Origin: Mobilicoccus massiliensis
GTDB taxonomy: Bacteria > Actinomycetota > Actinomycetes > Actinomycetales > Dermatophilaceae
Direction of reading: 5' to 3'
Assembly (NCBI RefSeq): GCF_000826525.2
Contig: NZ_LN651325.1
Location: forward strand, 124,001-188,000
DNA: 64,000 bases
A model generated the notes under the pieces. The model had not been told where the DNA came from. It did no database searches and saw nothing but the letters and a program-made list of their open reading frames with translations. Every line of letters begins with the position of its first letter. Positions within the stretch are counted from its first letter, which is position 1. A program made the translations under genes and the position numbers. Shown here piece after piece: positions 16,659 to 25,993 of the stretch.

Positions 16659-17537
16659 TCACTTTCTGGACTGATGCTCAAGCCCACGCTCGTGCACGAA
16701 CGTCAGCTTGGCCGGGTTGCCGTGGATCTGGATCGCGGTGATGCGACGCCCGTCGTGTTCGAGAGCCACGAGGCGATCTCCCACCCCGGAGCGGAACCAC
16801 AACGCCGGCCGGCCGTTGACGTCGAGCACGCGCGGCCCTTCGACAGCCGCACGGGCGGTGATGGCGAGCAGGAACCGGAGGATCTTGTCCGGGCCGTGGA
16901 TCGGACGCAGCGCCGCCTTGGTCGCGCCGCCACCATCGGTCCAGAGCACGCAGTCGTCGGACACGAGTCGTGTCGCCTCGGCGACGTCTCCCGACACGAC
17001 CGCCGCGGTCAGGGCGGTGAGCAGGCGCAGGTCGAACTGTGGATCGTCTGCACGCCGGTCGGGGGAGTGGCCGGCAAGGCGTGCGCGCGTCCGGGCGACC
17101 ACCTGCCGACACGCGGCGGGGGAGCGCCCGACGCAGTCGGCGATCTGCGCGTACGGCACGTCGAACGCCTCGCGCAGCACGAAGATCGCGCGGTCCTCCG
17201 GCTCGAGGGCCTCCATGAGCCGCAGCATCGCGAGCCCGAGGAGTGCTCGTGTCTCCACCACCTCCTCGGGCAGCCGCGCCGTGGCGACGGGCTCAGGCAA
17301 CCACGGGCCGACGTAGGTCTCGCGGCGTCGTCGCTCCCTGCGCGCCTCGTCGATGGCCAGGCGGGTGACCACGGTCGTCAGCCACGCCGCCGGATGATCG
17401 AGATCGTTCTGGCCCGCGAGTCTCGTCCAGGCCTGTGACACGACGTCCTCGGCGTCCTGCCAACTGCCGAGAATCCGGTATGCGAGCCCGATGAGCCGCG
17501 GCCGTTCTCGCGTCCAGACCTGAGCGTGAAGGGTCAT
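16659..17537 (-). CDS. ECF sigma factor, SigJ/ECF41-like with SnoaL-type C-terminal domain
   Basis: 292 aa. Sigma-70 region 2 (RERPRLIGLAYRILGSWQDA followed by EDVVSQAW) and region 4 (FVLREAFDVPYAQIADCVGR) are followed by about 110 residues of SnoaL-like domain, as in SigJ/ECF41 factors. In that group the C-terminal domain, rather than a separate anti-sigma factor, controls activity. The ATG overlaps the stop of the upstream AhpD-like gene as ATGA, so the two form an operon; carboxymuconolactone-decarboxylase-type partners are typical for ECF41. The promoter it recognises could not be identified. Confidence 0.9.
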   Translation of the reverse strand: MTLHAQVWTRERPRLIGLAYRILGSWQDAEDVVSQAWTRLAGQNDLDHPAAWLTTVVTRLAIDEARRERRRRETYVGPWLPEPVATARLPEEVVETRALLGLAMLRLMEALEPEDRAIFVLREAFDVPYAQIADCVGRSPAACRQVVARTRARLAGHSPDRRADDPQFDLRLLTALTAAVVSGDVAEATRLVSDDCVLWTDGGGATKAALRPIHGPDKILRFLLAITARAAVEGPRVLDVNGRPALWFRSGVGDRLVALEHDGRRITAIQIHGNPAKLTFVHERGLEHQSRK

Positions 17538-17962
17538 GCGTCGAGTCTCGTCGCGATGGCCAGCCGGTTCCACACGTTGATCGTGGCGATGGAGAGCACG
17601 AGATCGCCGAGTTCGCTGTCGGTGAAGTGGGCGGCAGCACCGTTCCACACCTCGTCGTCGACCCCCTCCGGGCCCAGACGGGTCACCGAGTCGGTGAGGG
17701 CCAGAGCCGCTCGTTCCCGAGCATCGAAGAGGTCGCCGGGCACCTCGTCGGCGAGGGCGGCGATGCGTGCCTCGCTCTCACCGGCCTTGCGCAACGCCTT
17801 CGTGTGCAGGGCGATGCAGTGGTCACACCGGTTGAGCTGCGAGGCGCGCAACTCGATGAGTTCGTGCAGCCGCCGGGGGACGCGTGCGCGGCAGTAGCCC
17901 TCGAGGCCGAGCACGGCGGCCATCCCGAGTCGATGCGTGAGGCGAAGTCGGATGCGAGGCAC
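17534..17962 (-). CDS. AhpD-like carboxymuconolactone decarboxylase family protein
   Basis: 142 aa. Alkylhydroperoxidase AhpD-type fold with the CXXC motif in LNRCDHCIALHTKALRKAGE; the Cys pair and nearby His are the redox site in this family. The GTG at MPRIRLRLTHRL is preferred because GGGAGA lies 6 nt upstream; an ATG 11 codons earlier is possible. It is cotranscribed with the ECF41-type sigma gene and overlaps it by 4 nt. In ECF41 systems the neighbouring oxidoreductase or COE gene is usually a target of the sigma factor, so it probably acts in a stress response. The substrate is unknown. Confidence 0.87.
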   Translation of the reverse strand: MPRIRLRLTHRLGMAAVLGLEGYCRARVPRRLHELIELRASQLNRCDHCIALHTKALRKAGESEARIAALADEVPGDLFDARERAALALTDSVTRLGPEGVDDEVWNGAAAHFTDSELGDLVLSIATINVWNRLAIATRLDA

Positions 17963-18105
17963 GTGGGATCTCCCGTCGTCGAATGGTCGTGGCATGAGAT
18001 GAGACGGATCGACGGGGATGGATGTGACAGACCTGCCCGATCGTCGAGGAAACCGGGGGGTCGGGATGGGGGAAGACCCTGATGTCGCCCCGGCGCGGGG
18101 TTGCC

Positions 18106-18111
18106 TAGTCT
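18106..18111 (+). promoter_or_regulatory. -10 hexamer TAGTCT, leaderless-type spacing
   Basis: TAGTCT ends 7 nt before the ATG at 18119, and no Shine-Dalgarno sequence is present. It suggests a leaderless transcript for the SRPBCC gene. Confidence 0.4.
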
Positions 18112-18118
18112 CCAACCC

Positions 18119-18586
18119 ATGGAGACCGACACCGTTCAGACCATCGATCGCGGCCCGCATCGGGTCGCCCGACAGGCGCGTGTGGAGGCGCCGGCCGACG
18201 AGCTCTTCGCGCTCCTCGCCAACCCCCACCGTCATCACGAGGCCGACGGCAGCGGCACGGTGAGGCCGGAGGTCATCGGGCCGCGTGAACTCCTGCTCGG
18301 TGATCGGTTCACCGTGTCGATGAAGCTCGGGCCGGTTCCGTACCGCATCACGAGCGCCGTCACCGCCCTCGAGCCCGGCCGGGTCGTCGAATGGCAGCAC
18401 CCCGGCGGGCACCGCTGGCGGTGGGAGTTCGAGCCGCAGCCGGACGGTTCGACCCTCGTCACCGAGGTCTTCGACTATTCGGCGGCACGCTTGCCCGCAT
18501 TCATCGAGCGCATCAAGGCTCCGGAGCGCAATGCCCGCAACATGGCGGCCTCGCTGCGCAGGCTTCAGGAGCACGCCGACCGCTGA
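18119..18586 (+). CDS. SRPBCC family protein (polyketide cyclase-like)
   Basis: 155 aa. START/Bet v1-like hydrophobic ligand-binding fold: VARQARVEAPADELFALLAN at the N-terminus, an antiparallel sheet in the middle (VVEWQHPGGHRWRWEFEP), and a C-terminal helix. Members bind lipids or small hydrophobic molecules; no enzyme residues can be assigned. The ATG at METDTVQT is preferred over upstream codons because a -10-like hexamer sits 7 nt before it. It is transcribed divergently from the AhpD/ECF sigma operon and could share its control region. Confidence 0.8.
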   Translation: METDTVQTIDRGPHRVARQARVEAPADELFALLANPHRHHEADGSGTVRPEVIGPRELLLGDRFTVSMKLGPVPYRITSAVTALEPGRVVEWQHPGGHRWRWEFEPQPDGSTLVTEVFDYSAARLPAFIERIKAPERNARNMAASLRRLQEHADR

Positions 18587-18852
18587 GGTAAAGGCTCCCA
18601 GCCTCGCGCCGCGACCGATATCCCCCGGCCCAGAACTCCGCTGTCGGTGCTCGGGGCACTCGGGTCCCAGTCGAGGGGGAAGAGTGATCCGCCCCGGAAT
18701 ACGCATGCCGAGAAATCCTCGGCCCCTGATATGTATCCGGGCCCGTGTCTTGAGTCTTCCGATTCCGCGCCGCATCCGACGGACTGGCCGGTGGATGGCA
18801 GCGACGATGCCCGGGCCTTACCCTCGACGGCAGACGACGAGAGAGGTGAGCC

Positions 18853-19608
18853 GTGTCCCGCGTCCCCGCCGCCACGAACACGCTGAGGATCCTGCGTCAT
18901 CTCGCGAGCCGGAGAGGCCCGATCTCGGCCATGTCGATCGCGACCGCCCTCGAACTCCCGCGCTCCAGCGTCTACCACCTGCTGTCGGCGATGTCGGAGG
19001 CCGGGTTCGTCGTGCACCTGGAGGAGGAGCGGCTGTACGGCATCGGTCCGGCCGCCTCTGAGCTCTCGACCGCATACCTGCGGCAGGCGCCGCTGGCGCG
19101 GATCGCGAACACGGCCCTCGCGGCCCTCGTCGACCGGCTGGGGGAGACGGCGCACCTCTCGGTGCTGCTCGGCCGTGACGTCGTCTATGTGCTCGAGATG
19201 CGGGCCTCGGGTCGCCCCGTTCTCGTCACCGACGTGGGAGTCCGGCTGCCCGCCCACCTCACGGCGAGTGGCCGTGCGATCCTCGCCGGGCTCTCGGCCG
19301 TGCAGATCCGCGCGCTCTACCCCGACAAGACGGCGTTCGCCGACCCCCCTGGGGAGTCGTGGTCCCCGATCCGCCTGCGCAGCGAACTGCAGAACGTGCG
19401 CCGGCGCGGGTGGGCCGTGGAATCCGGGGACGTCACCGAGGGACTCTCCTCGGTCGCGGTCGCCGTGCACGATCACCTCGGGTGGCCGACGGCCGCGATC
19501 GCCCTGACGTTCGAGGACAACCGCGTCGGGCCGGATGAGCACGGCCGTCTGGCGGGGGAGTTGCAGGCCGTCGCCGACCGGCTCGCGGCCAAGCTGCGCA
19601 CGGGCTGA
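18853..19608 (+). CDS. IclR family transcriptional regulator, likely hut regulator
   Basis: 251 aa. N-terminal winged helix (TNTLRILRHLASRRGPISAM, then LPRSSVYHLLSAMSEAGFVV) and C-terminal IclR effector domain (LPAHLTASGRAILAGLS; a late GLSSVAVAVHDHLGWPTAAI). GTG start with a GAGAGGTGAG ribosome binding site. It lies 209 nt upstream of, and parallel to, hutU, so a role in controlling histidine use is likely by position; the ligand may be urocanate, the usual hut inducer (inference). Confidence 0.88.
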   Translation: MSRVPAATNTLRILRHLASRRGPISAMSIATALELPRSSVYHLLSAMSEAGFVVHLEEERLYGIGPAASELSTAYLRQAPLARIANTALAALVDRLGETAHLSVLLGRDVVYVLEMRASGRPVLVTDVGVRLPAHLTASGRAILAGLSAVQIRALYPDKTAFADPPGESWSPIRLRSELQNVRRRGWAVESGDVTEGLSSVAVAVHDHLGWPTAAIALTFEDNRVGPDEHGRLAGELQAVADRLAAKLRTG

Positions 19609-19716
19609 GGGCTGCATCGACGCAGGTCAGCCCGCCTGTGATCCTCGACGGGCGGGGTGCGGGAGTGGACGCGGCACCGTGGTCACGCCGGCCGCCCCCG
19701 ACGTCATGACGGTGAC

Positions 19717-19742
19717 TCATTCGTCTCGTATGCCAGACATGA
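19717..19742. promoter_or_regulatory. Candidate operator upstream of hutU
   Basis: An imperfect dyad, TCAT-TC-GTCT (19717-19726) and AGACATGA (19735-19742), spans the region 76 nt before the hutU start. It is in the right place for the IclR-type regulator, but the symmetry is weak. Confidence 0.25.
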
Positions 19743-19817
19743 AGTCGAGGTCGCGTGGTGACAAGGGTCGTCGGCGGCAGGTGTCATGGTGGGCACCATC
19801 CCGACGAAGGAGTCCAC

Positions 19818-21515
19818 ATGGCATTGCCCGGAGCCCGTGAGGTCCGCGCGCCGCGCGGCACCGACATCTCTGCGAAGAGCTGGCAGACAGAGGCGCCGCT
19901 GCGCATGCTCTGCAACAACCTCGACCCCGAGGTGGCGGAGCGACCCGACGATCTGGTCGTGTACGGCGGCACGGGGCGGGCGGCGCGCTCGTGGGAGGCC
20001 TTCGACGCGATCATCGCGACGCTGAAGACCCTGGAACCCGACGAGACGCTGCTCGTTCAGTCGGGCAAGCCCGTCGGCGTCTTCCGCACCAACGAGTGGG
20101 CACCACGGGTGCTCATCGCCAACTCCAACCTCGTGGGCGACTGGGCCACGTGGCCGGAGTTCCGCAGGCTCGAGGCCGAGGGCCTCATGATGTACGGCCA
20201 GATGACCGCGGGGTCGTGGATCTACATCGCCACCCAGGGCATCCTCCAGGGAACGTTCGAGACCTTCGCCGCGGTGGCCAAGAAGCTGCACGGGGAGGGT
20301 CGTCTCGAGCAGCCCACGCTGGCCGGCACGTTCACGCTCACCGGCGGCTGCGGTGGCATGGGCGGGGCGCAGCCGCTCGCGGTCACCCTCAACGACGGCG
20401 CGTGCCTCGTCGTCGACGTCGACCGCTCGCGCCTGGAGCGCCGGGTGGCCAAGCGCTACCTCGACGAGGTCGTCGACGACATCGACGAGGCCATCGAGAA
20501 GGTGCAGCGGGCCAAGGCCGAGAAGCGCGGCTGGTCGGTGGGCCTCGTGGGCAACGCCGCCGAGGTCTTCCCCGAGCTGCTGCGTCGTCACCGGGCCGGT
20601 GAGATCCATGTCGACGTCGTCACCGACCAGACCAGTGCACACGACCCGCTCTCCTACCTGCCCGTCGAGATCTCCGTCGAGCAGTGGCCGGCCGAGGCCG
20701 CGTCCGACGCCGAGGGCTTCACCAAGAAGGCCCGCGAGTCCATGGCGGCCCAGGTGCAGGCCATGGTCGAGTTCCAGGACGAAGGCGCCGAGGTGTTCGA
20801 CTACGGCAACTCCATTCGCGACGAGGCCCGTCTCGCCGGCTACACGCGTGCCTTCGAGTTCCCGGGCTTCGTGCCCGCCTACATCCGTCCGCTGTTCTGT
20901 GAGGGGCTCGGCCCGTTCCGCTGGGTGGCGCTCTCGGGCGACCCCGAGGACATCCGCGTCACCGACGAGGCCATCAAGGAGCTCTTCCCCGACAACGAGC
21001 ACCTGCACCGGTGGATCGACGCCGCGCAGGAGCGCGTGGAGTTCGAAGGGCTGCCCGCCCGCATCTGCTGGCTGGGCTACGGCGAGCGCCACAAGGCCGG
21101 GATCCTCTTCAACCAGCTCGTGCGCGACGGCAAGGTCAAGGCTCCCATCGTCATCGGCCGCGACCACCTCGACTCCGGCTCGGTCGCCTCGCCGTACCGC
21201 GAGACCGAGTCGATGAAGGACGGCTCCGACGCCATCGCCGACTGGCCGCTGCTCAACGCGCTGACCGCCACGAGCTCGGGCGCGACGTGGGTGTCGATCC
21301 ACCATGGCGGTGGGGTCGGCATCGGCCGTTCGATCCACGCCGGCCAGGTCGGCGTCGCCGACGGCACCGACCTCGCAGAGGAGAAGCTCACGCGCCTGCT
21401 CACCAACGACCCCGGTATGGGCGTCATCCGGCACGCCGACGCGGGCTACGAGCGCGCGATCGAGGTCGCCGAGGAGCGCGGAGTCCGCATCCCCATGCGC
21501 GAATCCAGCCAGTGA
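19818..21515 (+). CDS. hutU: Urocanate hydratase
   Basis: 565 aa. Converts urocanate to 4-imidazolone-5-propionate using tightly bound NAD+. Family blocks are strong: the N-terminal [31 protein letters not shown], the glycine-rich [20 protein letters not shown], the Cys-containing [15 protein letters not shown], and [16 protein letters not shown] near the C-terminus. The ATG at MALPGAREV follows AAGGAG; an in-frame GTG 21 codons upstream lacks support. First enzyme gene of hutU-hutI-YjiH-hutH. Confidence 0.97.
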   Translation: MALPGAREVRAPRGTDISAKSWQTEAPLRMLCNNLDPEVAERPDDLVVYGGTGRAARSWEAFDAIIATLKTLEPDETLLVQSGKPVGVFRTNEWAPRVLIANSNLVGDWATWPEFRRLEAEGLMMYGQMTAGSWIYIATQGILQGTFETFAAVAKKLHGEGRLEQPTLAGTFTLTGGCGGMGGAQPLAVTLNDGACLVVDVDRSRLERRVAKRYLDEVVDDIDEAIEKVQRAKAEKRGWSVGLVGNAAEVFPELLRRHRAGEIHVDVVTDQTSAHDPLSYLPVEISVEQWPAEAASDAEGFTKKARESMAAQVQAMVEFQDEGAEVFDYGNSIRDEARLAGYTRAFEFPGFVPAYIRPLFCEGLGPFRWVALSGDPEDIRVTDEAIKELFPDNEHLHRWIDAAQERVEFEGLPARICWLGYGERHKAGILFNQLVRDGKVKAPIVIGRDHLDSGSVASPYRETESMKDGSDAIADWPLLNALTATSSGATWVSIHHGGGVGIGRSIHAGQVGVADGTDLAEEKLTRLLTNDPGMGVIRHADAGYERAIEVAEERGVRIPMRESSQ

Positions 21516-21529
21516 CACGCTGAAGCACC

Positions 21530-21562
21530 GTCGGGCGTCGCCGAGCATCGACGACGCCCGAC
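21530..21562 (+). terminator. Hairpin between hutU and hutI
   Basis: GTCGGGCGTCG (21530-21540) and CGACGCCCGAC (21552-21562) form a perfect 11-bp stem with an 11-nt loop and no T-run. It is more likely a partial terminator or a processing/stability element within the operon than a full stop. Confidence 0.5.
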
Positions 21563-21626
21563 CTCGACCGATCCCACTTCGTCCGCCCCCCGCCCCGACA
21601 TCCCTCCAATACCCGAGGAGACGCAC

Positions 21627-22820
21627 GTGAGCGAGCTCATCACCGGCATCGGTGAACTGCTGACCAACGACCCCGACAGGCCCCGTATCGACGACGCGGC
21701 CCTCGTCGTCGACGGCGAGACGATCGCGTGGGTCGGTGAGGCGGCGCAGGCGCCGGCCGCCGACCGGCGCACGTTCCTGCAGGGCCGGGCCGTGCTGCCG
21801 GGGTGGGTCGACTCCCACAGCCATCTCGTCTTCGCGGGCGACCGTTCGGCGGAGTTCGAGGCCCGCATGGCCGGGGAGTCCTACGCCGCCGGCGGTATCG
21901 GCGTCACCACCACCGCCACCCGGCAGGCGAGCGACGACACGCTCGGAGCGCTCGTCGCCGACCGGGTGCGCGAGGCCGTCGCGGGCGGCACCACCTACCT
22001 CGAGACCAAGACCGGCTACGGGCTCGATGTCGAGCAGGAGTTGCGAGCCGCGCGCATCGCCGCCGACGCGGTCGACGAGGTGACCTTCCTCGGAGCGCAC
22101 CTCGTGCCCCGCGGCGAGGACGGCGAGCCCGTCGACGCCGACGCCTACGTCGATCTCGTCTGCGGGCCCATGCTCGAGGCCGTGCGCCCCTACGTGCAGT
22201 GGGGCGACGTCTTCTGCGAGGAGGGCGCGTTCGACGTCGAGCAGTCGCGTCGCGTCCTGGAGGCGTGCCGTGCGGCGGGCCTCGGTCTTCGGGTGCACGG
22301 CAACCAGCTCGGCGAGTCCGGTGGTGTCGCGCTCGCCGTCGAGATGGGAGCCGCGAGCGTCGATCACGTCAACTTCCTCTCACCCGAGGACATCGAGGCG
22401 CTCGCGGGCTCCGACGTCGTCGCGACCGTGCTGCCCGCCTGCGACCTGTCGACGCGGGCGCCGCTGGCACCCGCACGCGAGCTGCTCGACGCCGGTGCCA
22501 CGGTCGCCATCGCGAGCAACTGCAACCCGGGCACGAGTTACACCAGTTCGATGAACTTCTGCGTCGGCACCGCGGTGCTGCAGCAGCGGCTCACGATCAT
22601 CGAGGCGGTGCGTGCGGCCACCTGGGGCGGGGCGCGCGCCCTGCGCCGGGAGGTCGCCACCGATGACCGCCCGGCGATCGGATCCATCGCGGTGGGGGCC
22701 CGTGCCGACCTGCACGTGCTCGACGCTCCCGCCGCGATCCATCTCGCCTACCGTCCCGGCATGCCCCTCACCTGGGGTGTCTGGCGCGCCGGCCGGCAGG
22801 TCGTCGCCCCCGTCCTCTGA
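21627..22820 (+). CDS. hutI: Imidazolonepropionase
   Basis: 397 aa. Amidohydrolase that opens imidazolone-5-propionate to N-formimidoyl-glutamate. Metal-binding HSH is in GWVDSHSHLVFAGDRSAEF; other conserved parts are TKTGYGLDVEQELR, HGNQLGESGGV, a VDHVNFLS segment and the SNCNPGTSYTSSMNF block. GTG start after CCGAGGAGACGCAC. It lies 111 nt after hutU, with a hairpin between. Confidence 0.96.
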   Translation: MSELITGIGELLTNDPDRPRIDDAALVVDGETIAWVGEAAQAPAADRRTFLQGRAVLPGWVDSHSHLVFAGDRSAEFEARMAGESYAAGGIGVTTTATRQASDDTLGALVADRVREAVAGGTTYLETKTGYGLDVEQELRAARIAADAVDEVTFLGAHLVPRGEDGEPVDADAYVDLVCGPMLEAVRPYVQWGDVFCEEGAFDVEQSRRVLEACRAAGLGLRVHGNQLGESGGVALAVEMGAASVDHVNFLSPEDIEALAGSDVVATVLPACDLSTRAPLAPARELLDAGATVAIASNCNPGTSYTSSMNFCVGTAVLQQRLTIIEAVRAATWGGARALRREVATDDRPAIGSIAVGARADLHVLDAPAAIHLAYRPGMPLTWGVWRAGRQVVAPVL

Positions 22821-22849
22821 ATCCGGGCACCGTCGCCCACCCTTCCTCC

Positions 22850-22869
22850 GGCCGACGACGACGTCGGCC
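22850..22869 (+). terminator. Small hairpin between hutI and the YjiH-like gene
   Basis: GGCCGAC (22850-22856) pairs with GTCGGCC (22863-22869) around a 6-nt loop. One of three intercistronic hairpins in the hut operon. Confidence 0.4.
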
Positions 22870-22887
22870 TTCACCTTTGGAGTTTCG

Positions 22888-24237
22888 ATGAGTTCCACCG
22901 CCCCTCCGCCGCAGCATGCGGCGCGCCCGGATGGGACGCCCGCGACGACCGGGTCCGACCTGGCCCGCTTCGTCGTGTACAGCGCGATCGGCATCTTCAT
23001 GTTCTTCGTGCCGATCACGATCGCGGGCAAGAGCACGATCCCCCTCGACCACATCGTCACGTGGCTGCGTGACGTCGCTCGGCCCGCGATGCCGTGGTAC
23101 GCCCTGCTCGTCGTGCTCGTCGGCACCGTGATGCCGTTCGTCACCGGTCGCTGGCGCACCAGCCCCGTCCGCACCGCCTTCGCGTTCCTCAACATCCTCG
23201 GCCTCGTCGTCGGAGTCCTGCTCGTGCTCCACAAGGGTCCGGCGTGGCTGCTCGAGAAGGACATGGGGCCGTTCCTCTTCAACTCCCTCGTCATCCCCGT
23301 CGGCCTCATCGTGCCCATCGGCGCGATCTTCCTCGCCCTGCTGGTGGGCTACGGCCTCATGGAGTTCATCGGCGTCTTCATGCAGCCGGTCATGCGGCCG
23401 TTGTGGCGCACCCCGGGCCGCTCCGCCATCGACGCCGTCGCCTCGTTCGTCGGCAGCTACTCGCTGGCGCTGCTCATCACCAACCGCGTCTACCGTGACG
23501 GCCGGTACACCGCCCGGGAGGCGGCGATCATCGCGACGGGCTTCTCGACGGTGTCGGCGAGCTTCATGGTCATCGTCGCCAAGGCGCTCGACATCATGGA
23601 CCACTGGCTCTTCTACTTCTGGGTGTCGTTGGTCGTCACGTTCATCGTCTCGGCGATCACGACCCGCATCCCGCCGTTGTCCCGCGTCCCCGACGAGTAC
23701 TACCCCGGCTCCACGCCCCAGCCGGAGGAGAGGGTCACGGGGTCACGCTTCCGCCGCGCCTGGGACGAGGCGAGGGAGGCGCTGCACGCGGCACCGAGCC
23801 TGGGTCGCAACATCTACGACAACCTGGTCGACGGGTTCCGCATGGCGATGGCCATCCTGCCGTCGATTCTCTCGATCGGCCTCATCGGTCTCGCGCTGGC
23901 GCGGTTCACGCCGGTCTTCGAGTGGATCGGCTGGATCTTCCGCCCGTTCATGATGCTCGTGCGACTGCCCGAGCCGGCACTCGCGAGCACCGCCGCGGCC
24001 ACCGGCATCGCCGAGATGTTCCTGCCCGCCACGATCGTCGCAGGTCAGACCGACCTCGTTCTGCGCATGGTGACGGCGATCATCTGCGTCTCGGCGATCA
24101 TCTTCTTCTCCGCGATGGTGCCGACCATTCTCGCCACCGACATCCCCGTGTCGATCTGGCAACTCGTCGTCATCTGGTTCGAGCGCGTCGTGCTGACGAT
24201 CCTCATCGCCACGCCCATCTGTCACCTGCTGCTCTGA
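22888..24237 (+). CDS. YjiH-like membrane protein (Gate/nucleoside-recognition domain), possible hut transporter
   Basis: 449 aa with about ten hydrophobic segments, beginning FVVYSAIGIFMFFVPITIAG. Gate-domain blocks are present around PGRSAIDAVASFVGSYSLAL and in the second half (AMAILPSILSIGLIGLALAR). YjiH-like proteins often accompany hut genes and are thought to be membrane transporters or pores, but the substrate is not established. Location between hutI and hutH suggests histidine or urocanate uptake. The ATG at MSSTAPPP follows a weak TTTGGAG site. Confidence 0.8.
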   Translation: MSSTAPPPQHAARPDGTPATTGSDLARFVVYSAIGIFMFFVPITIAGKSTIPLDHIVTWLRDVARPAMPWYALLVVLVGTVMPFVTGRWRTSPVRTAFAFLNILGLVVGVLLVLHKGPAWLLEKDMGPFLFNSLVIPVGLIVPIGAIFLALLVGYGLMEFIGVFMQPVMRPLWRTPGRSAIDAVASFVGSYSLALLITNRVYRDGRYTAREAAIIATGFSTVSASFMVIVAKALDIMDHWLFYFWVSLVVTFIVSAITTRIPPLSRVPDEYYPGSTPQPEERVTGSRFRRAWDEAREALHAAPSLGRNIYDNLVDGFRMAMAILPSILSIGLIGLALARFTPVFEWIGWIFRPFMMLVRLPEPALASTAAATGIAEMFLPATIVAGQTDLVLRMVTAIICVSAIIFFSAMVPTILATDIPVSIWQLVVIWFERVVLTILIATPICHLLL

Positions 24238-24241
24238 CCCG

Positions 24242-24276
24242 CGCCGGCGCCGTCCTCCCATCGGACGGCGCCGGCG
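24242..24276 (+). terminator. Hairpin between the YjiH-like gene and hutH
   Basis: Perfect 14-bp arms CGCCGGCGCCGTCC (24242-24255) and GGACGGCGCCGGCG (24263-24276) with a 7-nt loop and no T-run. It may attenuate transcription into hutH or stabilise the upstream mRNA. Confidence 0.6.
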
Positions 24277-24328
24277 ATCGCCCCCGACCCCCACCTCGAC
24301 CACCGCCATCTTCAGGAGCCGCTTTCCG

Positions 24329-25885
24329 ATGAACACCACCGCTCGCACCGTCACCCTCGGCACCAGCGGTCTCACCGTGGACGACGTCATCGCCGTCGCC
24401 CGGCGCGGCGCGCGGGTCGAGCTGGCCCCCGAGGCGCTCGAGAAGGTCACGCGAGTGCGTGCCCACGTCGACGACCTCGCCCGTTCCGACACTCCCGTCT
24501 ACGGCATCTCGACCGGCTTCGGCGCCCTCGCCACCGTGCACATTCCGGTCGAGAAGCGCACCGAGTTGCAGCGATCGCTCATTCGTTCGCACGCCGCCGG
24601 CATGGGCCCTCTCGTCGAGCCGGAGGTCGTCCGCGCCCTGATGCTGTTACGCGCGAAGACCCTGGCGTCGGGGCACACGGGCATCCGCCCCGAGACCCTG
24701 CAGACGATGCTCGCCGTGCTCAACGCGGGCATCACGCCCGTCGTCCACGAGTTCGGCTCACTCGGGTGCTCCGGCGACCTCGCGCCGCTGTCGCACTGTG
24801 CGCTCGTGCTCATGGGGGAGGGGCGCGCGTTCGGCCCCGACGGCGTCGAACGGCCCGTGCCCGAGCTGCTCGCCGAGGCCGGCATCGAGCCGGTCGTCCT
24901 CGCCGAGAAGGAGGGCCTGGCCCTCATCAACGGCACCGACGGCATGCTCGGCATGCTCATCCTCGCCCTGGCCGATCTGCGCGAGCTCGCCGACGTCGCC
25001 GACGTCACCGGAGCCATGTCGGTGGAGGGCCTGCTCGGTACCGACCAGGTGTTCCGTCCCGAACTCCACCTGCCGCTGCGCCCGCATCCGGGCCAAGGGA
25101 TCTCGGCCGCGCGGATGCTTGCGACCCTCGCCGACTCGGCGATCGTCGCCTCGCACAAGCAGGGCGACACCCGGGTGCAGGACGCGTACTCGCTGCGGTG
25201 TTCACCGCAGGTCACCGGCTCGCTGCGCGACACGATCGACTACGCGACCACCGTGGCCACCCGAGAGCTCGCCGCGGCGATCGACAACCCCGTCGTCCTC
25301 GACGACGGTCGCATCTCCAGCAACGGCAACTTCCACGGCGCGCCCGTGGCCCACGTGCTCGACTTCGTCGCCATCCCGGTCGCCGACGTGGCCTCGCTGG
25401 CGGAGCGTCGCACCGACCGCATGCTCGACACCGCGCGCAACCACGGCCTGCCGCCGTTCCTCGCCGGCGACCCCGGCACCGACTCGGGCCTGATGATCGC
25501 GCAGTACACCCAAGCGGGCATCGTCTCCGACCTCAAGCGGCTCGCGGTTCCGGCGTCGGTCGACTCGATCCCGAGCTCGGCGATGCAGGAGGACCACGTC
25601 TCGATGGGATGGCACGCCGCGCGCAAGCTGCGCAAGGCCGTCGAGGGGCTGCGCCGGGTCCTCGCGATCGAGCTCGTCGCCGCCGCCCGCGCGATCCGAC
25701 TGCGTGAACCGCTCCAGCCGAGCCCGGTGACGGGGGCCGTGGTCGCGGCCCTGCCCGAGCAGATCGCCGCTCCCGGGCCCGACGAGTTCATGGCACCTCA
25801 GCTCGCGGCGGCCGAGGAGTTCATCGCAGACGGCACGATGCTGAGCGTCGTCGACGAGGCCTTCGCCGCACGGCCCGAGCTGTGA
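24329..25885 (+). CDS. hutH: Histidine ammonia-lyase
   Basis: 518 aa. Deaminates histidine to urocanate. The MIO electrophile would form from residues 147-149, here Cys-Ser-Gly (GSLGCSGDLAPLSH) rather than the more common Ala-Ser-Gly; Cys at this place is known in some actinobacterial HALs. Other conserved parts are YGISTGFGALA near the N-terminus with its catalytic Tyr, LINGTDGMLG, QDAYSLRCSPQ and the SSNGNFHG segment. Last gene of the hut operon; a strong terminator follows. Confidence 0.97.
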   Translation: MNTTARTVTLGTSGLTVDDVIAVARRGARVELAPEALEKVTRVRAHVDDLARSDTPVYGISTGFGALATVHIPVEKRTELQRSLIRSHAAGMGPLVEPEVVRALMLLRAKTLASGHTGIRPETLQTMLAVLNAGITPVVHEFGSLGCSGDLAPLSHCALVLMGEGRAFGPDGVERPVPELLAEAGIEPVVLAEKEGLALINGTDGMLGMLILALADLRELADVADVTGAMSVEGLLGTDQVFRPELHLPLRPHPGQGISAARMLATLADSAIVASHKQGDTRVQDAYSLRCSPQVTGSLRDTIDYATTVATRELAAAIDNPVVLDDGRISSNGNFHGAPVAHVLDFVAIPVADVASLAERRTDRMLDTARNHGLPPFLAGDPGTDSGLMIAQYTQAGIVSDLKRLAVPASVDSIPSSAMQEDHVSMGWHAARKLRKAVEGLRRVLAIELVAAARAIRLREPLQPSPVTGAVVAALPEQIAAPGPDEFMAPQLAAAEEFIADGTMLSVVDEAFAARPEL

Positions 25886-25924
25886 CGTCGTAAAGAGGCC
25901 GCCCCGAAGTATCTCTGCCGGAGA

Positions 25925-25968
25925 CGATTCGGCCCCCGTCGCGCTGTCGCGCGGCGGGGGCCGAATCG
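25925..25968. terminator. Strong bidirectional terminator after hutH
   Basis: CGATTCGGCCCCCG (25925-25938) and CGGGGGCCGAATCG (25955-25968) pair perfectly and continue through an inner CGCGC/GCGCG stem to a TGTC loop, about 20 bp in all. It separates hutH from the convergent thioredoxin gene. Confidence 0.9.
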
Positions 25969-25993
25969 TTCGTCGGTGGGGTTGCCGGACGGG

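Noticed and set aside
24767..24775. Loss of the MIO triad in HutH because Ala-Ser-Gly reads Cys-Ser-Gly
   Set aside because: Cys-Ser-Gly at this site occurs in active actinobacterial histidine ammonia-lyases, so it is a variant and not a defect.
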